Assembly (NCBI GenBank): GCA_023269715.1
Contig: JAGDVO010000007.1
Location: forward strand, 1-64,000
Direction: 5' to 3'
DNA length: 64,000 nucleotides
DNA from: Thermosulfidibacter sp.
GTDB taxonomy: Bacteria > Thermosulfidibacterota > Thermosulfidibacteria > Thermosulfidibacterales > Thermosulfidibacteraceae
Made by a program: the position numbers and the translations under genes. The notes below the pieces were generated by a model. It had not been told where the DNA came from. It did no database searches and saw only the letters and a program-made list of their open reading frames with translations. Positions 35,222 to 43,077 of the stretch are shown here, in pieces. Position 1 is the stretch's first letter, and each line of letters starts with the position of its first letter.

Positions 35222-36400
35222 ATGAGGGAAGTTTATATATTATCCGCTGTAAGGACTCCTATAGGTAATTTTCTTGGAGCTTTGAGTAATATCCCTGCAC
35301 CGAAATTGGGGGCTATAGTTATAAGGGAGGCTGTCAAGAGAGCTGGTATAAAGCCAGAAGATGTGGATGAGGTTATAATGGGTCAGGTTGTTCAGGCTGG
35401 TGTTGGTCAGGCTCCTGCAAGACAAGCTATGAGGTATGCTGGATTACCAGATAAGGTTAACGCTTTTACCGTTAATAAGGTTTGTGGATCTGGTTTAAAG
35501 GCGATAATGCTAGGTGCTACAGCTATAAAGGCTAACGAAGCAGATGTTATAGTTGCTGGTGGTATGGAAAATATGAGTTTATGTCCCTATGCATTGTTCA
35601 AAGCTAGAACAGGTTACAGGTTGTTTAATGGTGAGCTTGTAGATCTTATGGTCTATGATGGTCTTTGGGATCCATATCACAATTTCCATATGGGAATGAC
35701 GGGTGAACTTATCTCCGAGAAGTACAACATCTCTAGGGAGGAGATGGATAGGTTTGCTCTTGAGTCTAATAAGAGGGCGGTGGAGGCTATAAAGGAAGGT
35801 AGATTTAAGGAAGAGATTGTACCTGTTGAGATACCTCAGAAGAAGGGTGAAACAGTTATATTTGACACTGATGAGGGACCTAGGGAAACAACCTTGGAAG
35901 CGCTTAGTAAACTACCACCTGTGTTTAAAAAGGATGGTAAAGTGACAGCAGGGAACGCTTCTAAAATAAGTGATGGAGCAAGCTGTGTTGTTATAGCTTC
36001 AAAGGAAAAGGTTGAAGCATTGGGCCTTAAACCTATAGCAAAAATAATAGCCTATACTTCCTACCACGTGGAACCAGAATGGGTTATGGAAGCTCCTATA
36101 CCTTGCGTCAAAAAGTTGCTTGCAATGACTGGTTTTACGATCGATGATATTGATCTTTTTGAACATAATGAAGCCTTTGCATCTGCGTCATGTGCTGTTA
36201 TGAAGGCTCTTAATATACCTCATGAGAAGTTCAACGTTAACGGGGGAGCTGTTGCTCTTGGACATCCCATAGGTGCAAGTGGTGCGAGAGTTTTGACTAC
36301 ACTTATATACGCTTTGAAACAAAGAGGATTGAAGAGAGGACTTGCCACACTGTGCCTAGGTGGTGGTGGTGCGGTGGCTATGATAGTGGAAGTTTTATAG
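35222..36400 (+). CDS. Acetyl-CoA C-acetyltransferase (thiolase)
   Basis: The 392-residue enzyme has the nucleophile cysteine in [18 protein letters not shown], the His in [17 protein letters not shown], the [19 protein letters not shown] motif and the second catalytic Cys in [15 protein letters not shown]. It starts [19 protein letters not shown]. It condenses two acetyl-CoA to acetoacetyl-CoA or, in degradation, cleaves 3-ketoacyl-CoA. Neighbouring hydroxyacyl-CoA and acyl-CoA dehydrogenases suggest a butyrate/short-chain beta-oxidation pathway, with direction not decided by sequence. Confidence 0.96.
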   Translation: MREVYILSAVRTPIGNFLGALSNIPAPKLGAIVIREAVKRAGIKPEDVDEVIMGQVVQAGVGQAPARQAMRYAGLPDKVNAFTVNKVCGSGLKAIMLGATAIKANEADVIVAGGMENMSLCPYALFKARTGYRLFNGELVDLMVYDGLWDPYHNFHMGMTGELISEKYNISREEMDRFALESNKRAVEAIKEGRFKEEIVPVEIPQKKGETVIFDTDEGPRETTLEALSKLPPVFKKDGKVTAGNASKISDGASCVVIASKEKVEALGLKPIAKIIAYTSYHVEPEWVMEAPIPCVKKLLAMTGFTIDDIDLFEHNEAFASASCAVMKALNIPHEKFNVNGGAVALGHPIGASGARVLTTLIYALKQRGLKRGLATLCLGGGGAVAMIVEVL

Positions 36401-36431
36401 GTTCTTGAAAAACGATAAAAGGAGGATGGCA

Positions 36432-37292
36432 ATGAAGTTGGAAGATGTAAAAAATGTAGGGGTTGTCGGTTTTGGTGTTATGGGTAGTGGTATAGTTCAA
36501 GTGTTTGCTCAAAGTGGTTATAACGTGATTGTGAGGGATATAAACGATGAGGCTTTAAAGAAGGGGCTTTCTGTTGTTGAGAAAAATCTTGGGAGGCAGG
36601 TTGAGAAGGGCAAAATTTCTGAAGAGCAGAAGAAGGAGATCCTCTCGAGAGTTAAGTGCACAACTGCTTTAGAAGACCTTAAGGATGTTGATTTTGTCGT
36701 AGAAGCTGTTGTTGAGTTGGAAGATGTTAAGAAAGAGGTCTTCACCGTTCTCGATAAGGTTACAAGGAGTGACGTTATTCTTAGTAGTAACACCTCGAGT
36801 ATCTCTATAACGAAGATAGCTGCATGGACTAGTAGGCCTGAAAAAGTTGTAGGTATGCATTTTATGAATCCGGTACCTGTTATGAAGCTCGTTGAGGTTA
36901 TAAGAGGTTTACAAACTAGCGAGGAAACCTTGGATCTTGTTGTAAAGCTTTCTGAAAAGCTCGATAAGGTACCTATTGTGGTTAACGATTCTCCTGGTTT
37001 TGTGTCGAATAGAGTACTCATGCCTATGATAAATGAGGCTATATGGACTCTTTACGAAGGTGTTGCTTCTCCTGAAGCGATAGATGGCATTATGAAACTC
37101 GGTATGAACCATCCTATGGGACCATTGGCTCTAGCTGATCTCATAGGTTTGGATACATGCCTATACATTTTGAATGTCCTATATGAAGGATTTGGTGATC
37201 CAAAGTATAGACCTTGTCCTCTCCTTATTAAAATGGTAGATGCTGGATATCTTGGTAGAAAGACAGGTAAAGGTTTTTATGAGTACAAGTGA
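36432..37292 (+). CDS. 3-hydroxybutyryl-CoA dehydrogenase
   Basis: The Rossmann motif [20 protein letters not shown], catalytic [36 protein letters not shown] and [18 protein letters not shown] identify a short 3-hydroxyacyl-CoA dehydrogenase of the Hbd type, 286 residues from ATG 36432. This start lies six bases after GGAGG; ATG 36426 is too close and 36405 lacks a ribosome binding site. It oxidises 3-hydroxyacyl-CoA with NAD (or the reverse). It ends [17 protein letters not shown]. Confidence 0.94.
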   Translation: MKLEDVKNVGVVGFGVMGSGIVQVFAQSGYNVIVRDINDEALKKGLSVVEKNLGRQVEKGKISEEQKKEILSRVKCTTALEDLKDVDFVVEAVVELEDVKKEVFTVLDKVTRSDVILSSNTSSISITKIAAWTSRPEKVVGMHFMNPVPVMKLVEVIRGLQTSEETLDLVVKLSEKLDKVPIVVNDSPGFVSNRVLMPMINEAIWTLYEGVASPEAIDGIMKLGMNHPMGPLALADLIGLDTCLYILNVLYEGFGDPKYRPCPLLIKMVDAGYLGRKTGKGFYEYK

Positions 37293-37977
37293 TTTAGCTT
37301 TAGAAAAGAGGGGAGATTTGGCAGTAGTCTCCCCTTTGTCTTTAGATATAGATAGTTTGGTTAATCTCATCGGGTCGTTAGACTGTAGTGAAACACCTGT
37401 TTTGTTGTTTGACTTGAAAGATGGTACTTCTCTTAATTTTAGCGGTTGTTTTTCAAGGTTGTTCGATGTACTGTCTTCCTGTAATTTCATAGTTGTGTCT
37501 TTTATAGATGGAACCGTTAGAGATGGTGTTATTGAACTAGCAATTGCTTCTGATCTTCTTTTTGCAACCGATTCATCTCAGATTTTGCTAACTAAAATTG
37601 AAAAGTTGGATCCCTCTTTACTATATTACGGTTTAAGGTTCTTTGGGTGGGTAAGATTTAAGGAACTGCTCTTTTTGGGGATTTTAGGTGTTGATAAGCT
37701 AAGGGATTGCTTTAACGGAGTTTTTGAGAATAGGAAAACTTTTGAAGTGGAATTTGAAAAGGTAAAAAGGGAAATTTTGGAGCTAAATCCTCGTGGAGTG
37801 TTGGCTACGAAGAAGGTAATAAGCTGGTCTTACGGTATGGGGTTTGAAAGTGCTCTTTTACTTGAGAAAGATGTGTTTACCTATATTTTCGGTAGAGAAG
37901 AAACCAAGGACTCTTTAAATAGCTTTTTACTTAGAGAAAAGCAAAAATTTGAAAGGAGGTTTTGTAATGAGGTTTGA
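37279..37977 (+). CDS. Divergent crotonase-fold protein (enoyl-CoA hydratase-like)
   Basis: The protein of about 232 residues sits where the enoyl-CoA hydratase gene is expected, between hbd and acd. The core [20 protein letters not shown] and ASDLLFAT aligns with the crotonase segment AxNGxALGGGxELAxxCDxxxA, but the oxyanion-hole glycines are changed. The first catalytic Glu is kept (IELA) and the second seems replaced ([13 protein letters not shown]). The C-terminal helices ([33 protein letters not shown]) fit the fold. ATG 37279 overlaps hbd by 14 bases. It may be a non-catalytic or changed-specificity crotonase. Confidence 0.65.
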   Translation: MSTSDLALEKRGDLAVVSPLSLDIDSLVNLIGSLDCSETPVLLFDLKDGTSLNFSGCFSRLFDVLSSCNFIVVSFIDGTVRDGVIELAIASDLLFATDSSQILLTKIEKLDPSLLYYGLRFFGWVRFKELLFLGILGVDKLRDCFNGVFENRKTFEVEFEKVKREILELNPRGVLATKKVISWSYGMGFESALLLEKDVFTYIFGREETKDSLNSFLLREKQKFERRFCNEV

Positions 37978-39115
37978 GTTAACGGAAGAGCAAAAAATGC
38001 TGAAGGACATGGTAAGGAGATTTGCAGAGGAGCAGGTAAAACCTAGGGCTAAAAAGATCGATGAAGAAGGCCAGATACCAAGGGATATAATAGAACAGCT
38101 TGCTGAGCTTGGTCTTTTTGGAGTACACGTTCCAGAGGAATACGGTGGTAGTGGAATGGATTATGTCTCCTACGCTATAGTTATCGAAGAACTTTCAAGA
38201 GCCTGTGCTTCTACTGGAGTTCTCGTTTCAGCTCATACTTCGCTTGTTGTGGATCCCATACTTAAGTTTGGTACTGAAGAACAAAAGAGGAAATATCTGG
38301 TACCTCTTGCTAAAGGGGAAAAGATAGGTGCCCATGCTATGACGGAACCAGGTGCTGGTACTGACGTTACAAGTATTTCTACTACAGCTAGGAAAGAGGG
38401 TGATTACTACGTTATAAATGGTGTAAAACATTTCATCACGAATGGAAGAGAAGCTGATATATTCTTGGTTTTTGCTTATACAGATAAGGAGAAAAAACAT
38501 AAAGGTATAAGTGCCTTTATAGTGGAAAGGGGAACTCCTGGTTTTACTGTTGGTAAGTTGGAACATAAGCTTGGTATAAGAGGTTCTTCAACTGCTGAAC
38601 TTATCTTTGAAGATTGTAAAGTTCCTGCTAGTAACCTCCTAGGTGAAGAGGGACAGGGATTCTATATAGCTATGGAATGTTATGATGGCGGAAGGGTAGG
38701 AATTGCAGCCCAGGCTGTAGGAATTGCTCAAGCTGCCTATGAGGATTCCCTGGAGTTCGCAAAGACAAGAGTACAGTTTGGTCAGCCCATAGCCAACTTC
38801 CAGGCTATACAGTTTAAACTCGCTGATATGGTGACTTTGATAGAAGCTGCGAGACTCCTCTACCTGAAAGCAGCTTGGCTCAAGGATCAGGGGATAAAAA
38901 GCTACTATCTATACTCTGCGATGGCAAAACTCTTTGCCAGTGATGTTGCTATGAGGGTTACAAGGGAAGCTATCCAGATTCACGGTGGTTATGGTTATAC
39001 AACAGATTACAATGTTGAAAGGTACTACAGAGATGCTAAGATTACAGAAATCTACGAAGGTACTGTGGAAGCTCAAAGATTGACTATAGCAAGGGCTATA
39101 CTGAAAGGAATATAA
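37967..39115 (+). CDS. Acyl-CoA dehydrogenase (short-chain/butyryl-CoA type)
   Basis: The FAD enzyme of 382 residues has LTEEQKMLKDMVRRFAEEQV, AHAMTEPGAGTDVTSISTTA, GVKHFITNG, IRGSSTAELIFEDCKVPASN, RVQFGQPIANFQAIQFKLAD and IHGGYGYTTDYNVERYYRDA. The probable catalytic Glu is in ITEIYEGTVEAQR, near the C-terminus as in short-chain enzymes. It oxidises acyl-CoA to enoyl-CoA and passes electrons to ETF, encoded just downstream. ATG 37967 follows AAAGGAGGT; it overlaps the crotonase gene by 11 bases. Confidence 0.95.
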   Translation: MRFELTEEQKMLKDMVRRFAEEQVKPRAKKIDEEGQIPRDIIEQLAELGLFGVHVPEEYGGSGMDYVSYAIVIEELSRACASTGVLVSAHTSLVVDPILKFGTEEQKRKYLVPLAKGEKIGAHAMTEPGAGTDVTSISTTARKEGDYYVINGVKHFITNGREADIFLVFAYTDKEKKHKGISAFIVERGTPGFTVGKLEHKLGIRGSSTAELIFEDCKVPASNLLGEEGQGFYIAMECYDGGRVGIAAQAVGIAQAAYEDSLEFAKTRVQFGQPIANFQAIQFKLADMVTLIEAARLLYLKAAWLKDQGIKSYYLYSAMAKLFASDVAMRVTREAIQIHGGYGYTTDYNVERYYRDAKITEIYEGTVEAQRLTIARAILKGI

Positions 39116-39137
39116 CTAACTTTGACATTGTGAAAGA

Positions 39138-39166
39138 TTGACAAAGAATGCTAGTTATAGTATATG
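39138..39166 (+). promoter_or_regulatory. Sigma-70 promoter of the etfBA operon
   Basis: TTGACA (39138-39143) and TATATG (39161-39166) are separated by 17 bases. The region lies in the 91-base gap between acd and etfB. The -10 box runs into the palindrome described at 39165-39182. Confidence 0.65.
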
Positions 39167-39182
39167 AGTGAGTGCTCATTCA
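39165..39182. promoter_or_regulatory. FadR/TetR-like operator before etfB
   Basis: TGAGTGAGTGCTCATTCA is an 18-base near-palindrome (one mismatched pair plus the centre). It closely resembles the TGAATGA-N4-TCATTCA operators bound by TetR-family fatty-acid repressors such as Bacillus FadR. It overlaps the end of the -10 box and the start region, the right place for repression. The repressor gene is not in the window. Confidence 0.65.
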
Positions 39183-39206
39183 TTATAAATTATTAGGGGG
39201 GGCAGA

Positions 39207-40001
39207 ATGAAGGCGGTATGTTTTGTAAAGAGCGTTCCTGATACTGAGACTAGAGTTAGGTTGACCGGTAATAGGCTTGATAAGAGTGAGATAAAATACA
39301 TTCTCAATCCTTATTGTGAATTTGCAGTTGAAGAGGCTGTAAGAAAGAAAGAAGCAGGGATTGTTGATGAAGTACTTGTTATAAGTATGGGTCCTAGCAG
39401 AGCTCAGGAAGCCATAAGGAGTGCTCTTGCCATAGGAGCTGATAGGGGAGTTCATATTGAAGATGATAACCTTGACGGTTCTGATGCTATTGTTACGGCG
39501 CGTGTTCTTGTTGAGGCTTTTAAGAAAGAAGGTGGGCTCGACAACTATCAGATTTTGCTGTTTGGCCTGAGAGCTATAGATGGTGATACCTGGAGCGTTC
39601 CTAGTATGATTGCAGAACTCCTTGGGATACCTGCTGTTACTAACATAGTTAAACTCGATATAAATGGGAACAAAGCTATTGCTATTAGGATGGTGGAAGG
39701 TGGTGAAGAGGTGTTTGAGGTTGAGTTGCCCTGTGTATTTGCAGCAAGGAAGGGATTGAATGAGCCTCGCTATCCCTCTTTGCCTAGCATAATGAAGGCT
39801 AAGAAGAAGCCTATTACTAGGTATACCATTAGTGATCTTGGCATTCCATCTGATGCTGTTGGAAAGGTGGGTTCTTTTACCGAGGTTCTTGAGTATACAT
39901 TACCTCCTCAGAGACAGGCTGGTAAGAAAGTTGAAGGTGAGCCTGAGCAAGTTGTGGAAGAGCTTATCAAATTCCTCCGCGAAGTTGCAAATATCATATG
40001 A
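39207..40001 (+). CDS. etfB: Electron transfer flavoprotein beta subunit
   Basis: The 264 residues start [19 protein letters not shown] and contain [61 protein letters not shown] and [20 protein letters not shown], typical of EtfB. It binds AMP and, with EtfA, carries electrons from acyl-CoA dehydrogenase. GGGGGG lies before the ATG. Confidence 0.95.
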   Translation: MKAVCFVKSVPDTETRVRLTGNRLDKSEIKYILNPYCEFAVEEAVRKKEAGIVDEVLVISMGPSRAQEAIRSALAIGADRGVHIEDDNLDGSDAIVTARVLVEAFKKEGGLDNYQILLFGLRAIDGDTWSVPSMIAELLGIPAVTNIVKLDINGNKAIAIRMVEGGEEVFEVELPCVFAARKGLNEPRYPSLPSIMKAKKKPITRYTISDLGIPSDAVGKVGSFTEVLEYTLPPQRQAGKKVEGEPEQVVEELIKFLREVANII

Positions 40002-40015
40002 TTGGAGGTGTGGTC

Positions 40016-40996
40016 ATGGTGCTTGTTGTTGCGGAAGCTAGAGAAGGTGCACTAAGAAAGCCAGCGAAAGAAGCACTTTCTGAAGGAAGGAGAATGGCTG
40101 ATAAATTAGGGGCTAAAGCTGTAGCCGTTATAATAGGGGAAGGAGTTAAGACTCTTTTAAAGGAGATTTCAGGTTATGGTATGGATAAAATTTATGTAGC
40201 TGACAGTGCCTTTTTAAAATACTATCACCCTATGGCTTATGCTAGGATCATTTCCGAGGTTGTGGCGAAGGAATCTCCCAAGGTAGTACTTATGGGAGGG
40301 ACACAAACTGGTAGGGATCTCATGCCAAGAGTAGCTATAAGGGTAGGTGGGGGATATGCTCCTGATTGTACGGGTTACGAGATAAATGGGGATTCTATAA
40401 TTGCTGTAAGACCGGCTATTTCTGGTAAAGTTATCGTTAAAGTAGGTTTCAAAAAGTATCCTGCTTTTATGGTTTTGAGACCCAACGTCTTTGGTGTAAA
40501 TGAGGATATAATATCTGTTTCAAGTGAAGTGGTGGAGATCTCCTTTGAACCTACCGAGGTCGAGAGAAAGCAGATAGTTAAGGAATTTAGTATCAAGACA
40601 GCTGGTAGGCCAGAACTCACCGAGGCTGAGATTGTTGTTTCCGGTGGTCGTGGTTTGAAGGATGCTGCTAATTTTGCCATGCTCGAGGAGCTTGCCGATC
40701 TTCTTGGTGCTGCGGTTGGGGCGTCGCGTGCCGCTGTTGATGCTGGCTGGAGACCTCAGTCCGATCAGGTAGGGCAGACAGGGAAAACGGTATCTCCAAA
40801 GCTTTATATGGCTATTGGGATCTCTGGTGCGATACAGCATTTGGCAGGTATGTCTTCTAGTAAATACATAGTTGCTATAAACAAGGATCCCGATGCACCT
40901 ATATTTAACGTTGCCGATTTTGGTATAGTGGGTGATCTCTTCAAGATCGTACCTGTACTTATAGAGAGGTTGAAGAAAGAAAAGGCAAGGAGTTAA
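40016..40996 (+). CDS. etfA: Electron transfer flavoprotein alpha subunit
   Basis: The C-terminal FAD domain reads [69 protein letters not shown] and [13 protein letters not shown], the hallmark of EtfA. ATG 40016 follows GGAGGT by six bases; an in-frame ATG at 39998 overlaps etfB but has no ribosome binding site. The protein has 326 residues. It partners EtfB and the membrane oxidoreductase encoded next. Confidence 0.95.
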   Translation: MVLVVAEAREGALRKPAKEALSEGRRMADKLGAKAVAVIIGEGVKTLLKEISGYGMDKIYVADSAFLKYYHPMAYARIISEVVAKESPKVVLMGGTQTGRDLMPRVAIRVGGGYAPDCTGYEINGDSIIAVRPAISGKVIVKVGFKKYPAFMVLRPNVFGVNEDIISVSSEVVEISFEPTEVERKQIVKEFSIKTAGRPELTEAEIVVSGGRGLKDAANFAMLEELADLLGAAVGASRAAVDAGWRPQSDQVGQTGKTVSPKLYMAIGISGAIQHLAGMSSSKYIVAINKDPDAPIFNVADFGIVGDLFKIVPVLIERLKKEKARS

Positions 40997-41014
40997 GACT
41001 GTAGGGAGGTAAAG

Positions 41015-43000
41015 GTGGAAATAGTAGAAGTTACCCGAGGGGTGTGGTGGAATGTACCTACTCTCTTTAAAATAATGGTGTATCTATTAGCAATAGTTTC
41101 TGCTTATTTGATCTATAAGGGTATAAAGGAAAGGTATCGGCTTTGGAAAAGGGGTAAAGTAGAGGAGAGAAAACCGGATATAGGAACTGCTATAAGGGAA
41201 GTTCTAACCCATTCAAGGATACTGAGCGAGAAAAAACCAGGATTAATGCATGCACTCATATTCTTCGGTTTCTTCGTGCTTTTTATTGGTACGCTTATTG
41301 TGGCCGTGGATGCCGATACACCACTACACATATACCACGGAAAATTTTATCTAATTGTTTCTTTTCTCCTTGAAATTGCTGGTCTAGTCCTTATAGTGGG
41401 CTTAATAATAGCTCTAAGAAGAAGGTATGTGGAAAAGCCTGAAAGGTTGAAGCCAGAAACCAGTGATGATTATGTTGTTCTTTGGCTTCTGCTATCCGTT
41501 GCAGTAACTGGTTTCATAGTTGAGGGTGTTAGAATCTCTGCCCAGGGTTTTCCCAGTTTTGAGAAGGTTTCCTTTGTTGGATATGCTCTAGGTAAAATAT
41601 TTAACTTTCTAGGCCTTGGTGGATCGAAAACTCATAAGTTTTTCTGGTTCATCCATGCTATTCTTTCCTTCGGTTTTATAAGTTATATAGCTTACTCTAG
41701 GAAACTGATGCACATAATCGTAACACCATGGAATATAGCGTATCGTGACCCAAGACCCTATGGCGTGGTTGACAGGATACCCGATATAGAGGAACAGGAG
41801 AGTTTTGGGCTAGTTAGAATAGAAGATCTTACCTGGAAGCAACTTATGGATCTTGACGCCTGTATGGGTTGTGGAAGGTGTCAGGATGCTTGTCCTGCTT
41901 ATAGTACGGGTAAACCACTTACGCCTAAAGGGATAATAAGAAAACTGAGAGACCATATGGAAGAGAGGTTTATTTCTGGTAGATCGGAAGAGGAGTGTGG
42001 TCCATATGAGCATATCGAGGATGAAGTTATATGGTCCTGTACTACCTGTGCTGCCTGTATGGAAAAATGTCCAGCGAGAATAGAGCATATAGACAAGATA
42101 GTTGAGATGAGGCGTTATCTAACTCTTATGGAGGGTAGAATTCCGGAAGAGATGGCTTTAGCTCTGAGAAACATGGAGAATAATTTCAATCCATGGGGTG
42201 TAGGATTTGCGTCTAGGGCCGATTGGGCTAGAGATATGGGTGTTTCTACTATGTCTGAGAAAGGCGAAGCTGAGTATCTACTATGGGTTGGATGTGCTGG
42301 TAGTTTTGATGATAGGTACAAGAAAGTTATTAAGTGTCTTGTTGAAATTTTGAGAGCAAGTGGTGTCGATTTCGCCATATTGGGAGTTGAAGAGAAATGC
42401 TGTGGTGATTCTGCAAGACGATTGGGTAATGAGTATCTTTTTGAGATGTTTGCGATGGAAAATGTGGAAGTATTGAAGAACTATAATGTGAAAAAAATAA
42501 TTACAGCCTGTCCCCATGGATATCATGTACTTAAAAATGAGTATCCCCAGTATGGTTGGAGTGGAGAGGTTTACCATCACACGGAGTTTATTCTCAATCT
42601 GATTAAAAATGGCAAAATAAAACTCAAGAAGGGAATAGGATATAAAACTGTTTATCATGATTCTTGTTATCTTGGGAGACATAATGGAATTTACAATGAG
42701 CCGAGGGAGATTCTTAGAGAAATCGTGCCAGCTGCGAAGTACCTGGAGCTACCTAGGAATAGAGAAAACGGTTTCTGTTGCGGTGCAGGTGGTGGGAGGA
42801 TGTGGCTTGAAGAAAGAATTGGAAAGAGAATAAACATTGAACGGTCAGAGGAAGTTGCCTCAACGGGTGCTGAACTTATTGTAACTGCATGTCCATTTTG
42901 TCTAACTATGTTTGAAGATGGAATTAAGGTAATAGGCAAAGAGGAGGCTATACTTAGGAAAGATATAGCAGAGATTGTAAGAGAGGCCATGGAAAACTAG
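41015..43000 (+). CDS. Membrane FeS oxidoreductase, probable ETF:menaquinone oxidoreductase
   Basis: The 661-residue protein has an N-terminal membrane domain (about six segments to residue 235) resembling the NarI cytochrome b fold, with candidate haem ligands in LMHALIFFGFF and FFWFIHAILSFGF. Two 4Fe-4S motifs follow (CMGCGRCQDACP, CTTCAACMEKCP), then two CCG domains (EKCCGDSARR, FCCGAGGGRMW) as in heterodisulfide reductase HdrD. Proteins of this design next to etfBA transfer electrons from ETF to menaquinone in anaerobic beta-oxidisers. GTG start with GGGAGG. Quinone specificity is inferred. Confidence 0.87.
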   Translation: MEIVEVTRGVWWNVPTLFKIMVYLLAIVSAYLIYKGIKERYRLWKRGKVEERKPDIGTAIREVLTHSRILSEKKPGLMHALIFFGFFVLFIGTLIVAVDADTPLHIYHGKFYLIVSFLLEIAGLVLIVGLIIALRRRYVEKPERLKPETSDDYVVLWLLLSVAVTGFIVEGVRISAQGFPSFEKVSFVGYALGKIFNFLGLGGSKTHKFFWFIHAILSFGFISYIAYSRKLMHIIVTPWNIAYRDPRPYGVVDRIPDIEEQESFGLVRIEDLTWKQLMDLDACMGCGRCQDACPAYSTGKPLTPKGIIRKLRDHMEERFISGRSEEECGPYEHIEDEVIWSCTTCAACMEKCPARIEHIDKIVEMRRYLTLMEGRIPEEMALALRNMENNFNPWGVGFASRADWARDMGVSTMSEKGEAEYLLWVGCAGSFDDRYKKVIKCLVEILRASGVDFAILGVEEKCCGDSARRLGNEYLFEMFAMENVEVLKNYNVKKIITACPHGYHVLKNEYPQYGWSGEVYHHTEFILNLIKNGKIKLKKGIGYKTVYHDSCYLGRHNGIYNEPREILREIVPAAKYLELPRNRENGFCCGAGGGRMWLEERIGKRINIERSEEVASTGAELIVTACPFCLTMFEDGIKVIGKEEAILRKDIAEIVREAMEN

Positions 43001-43008
43001 TTATAAAG

Positions 43009-43037
43009 TTGACAACCCCCACCTTGTATGGTATGGA
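43009..43037 (+). promoter_or_regulatory. Sigma-70 promoter of the pyrophosphatase gene
   Basis: TTGACA (43009-43014) and TATGGA (43032-43037) are 17 bases apart, starting eight bases after the stop of the upstream gene. Transcription would start near 43044, so the left arm of the inverted repeat (43015-43025) is not in this transcript. Confidence 0.55.
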
Positions 43038-43071
43038 TCTTTCATAATTAAAATCTCAAGAAGGTGGGGGT
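43015..43071 (+). repeat. Inverted repeat that would hide the pyrophosphatase ribosome binding site
   Basis: ACCCCCACCTT (43015-43025) is perfectly complementary to AAGGTGGGGGT (43061-43071), with 35 bases between them. The right arm contains the Shine-Dalgarno sequence AAGGTGG of the pyrophosphatase gene; the left arm lies between its -35 and -10 boxes. Only RNA reading through from the etf operon can form this stem. There is no T-run, so it is not an ordinary terminator. Confidence 0.75.
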
Positions 43072-43077
43072 GTTGTT

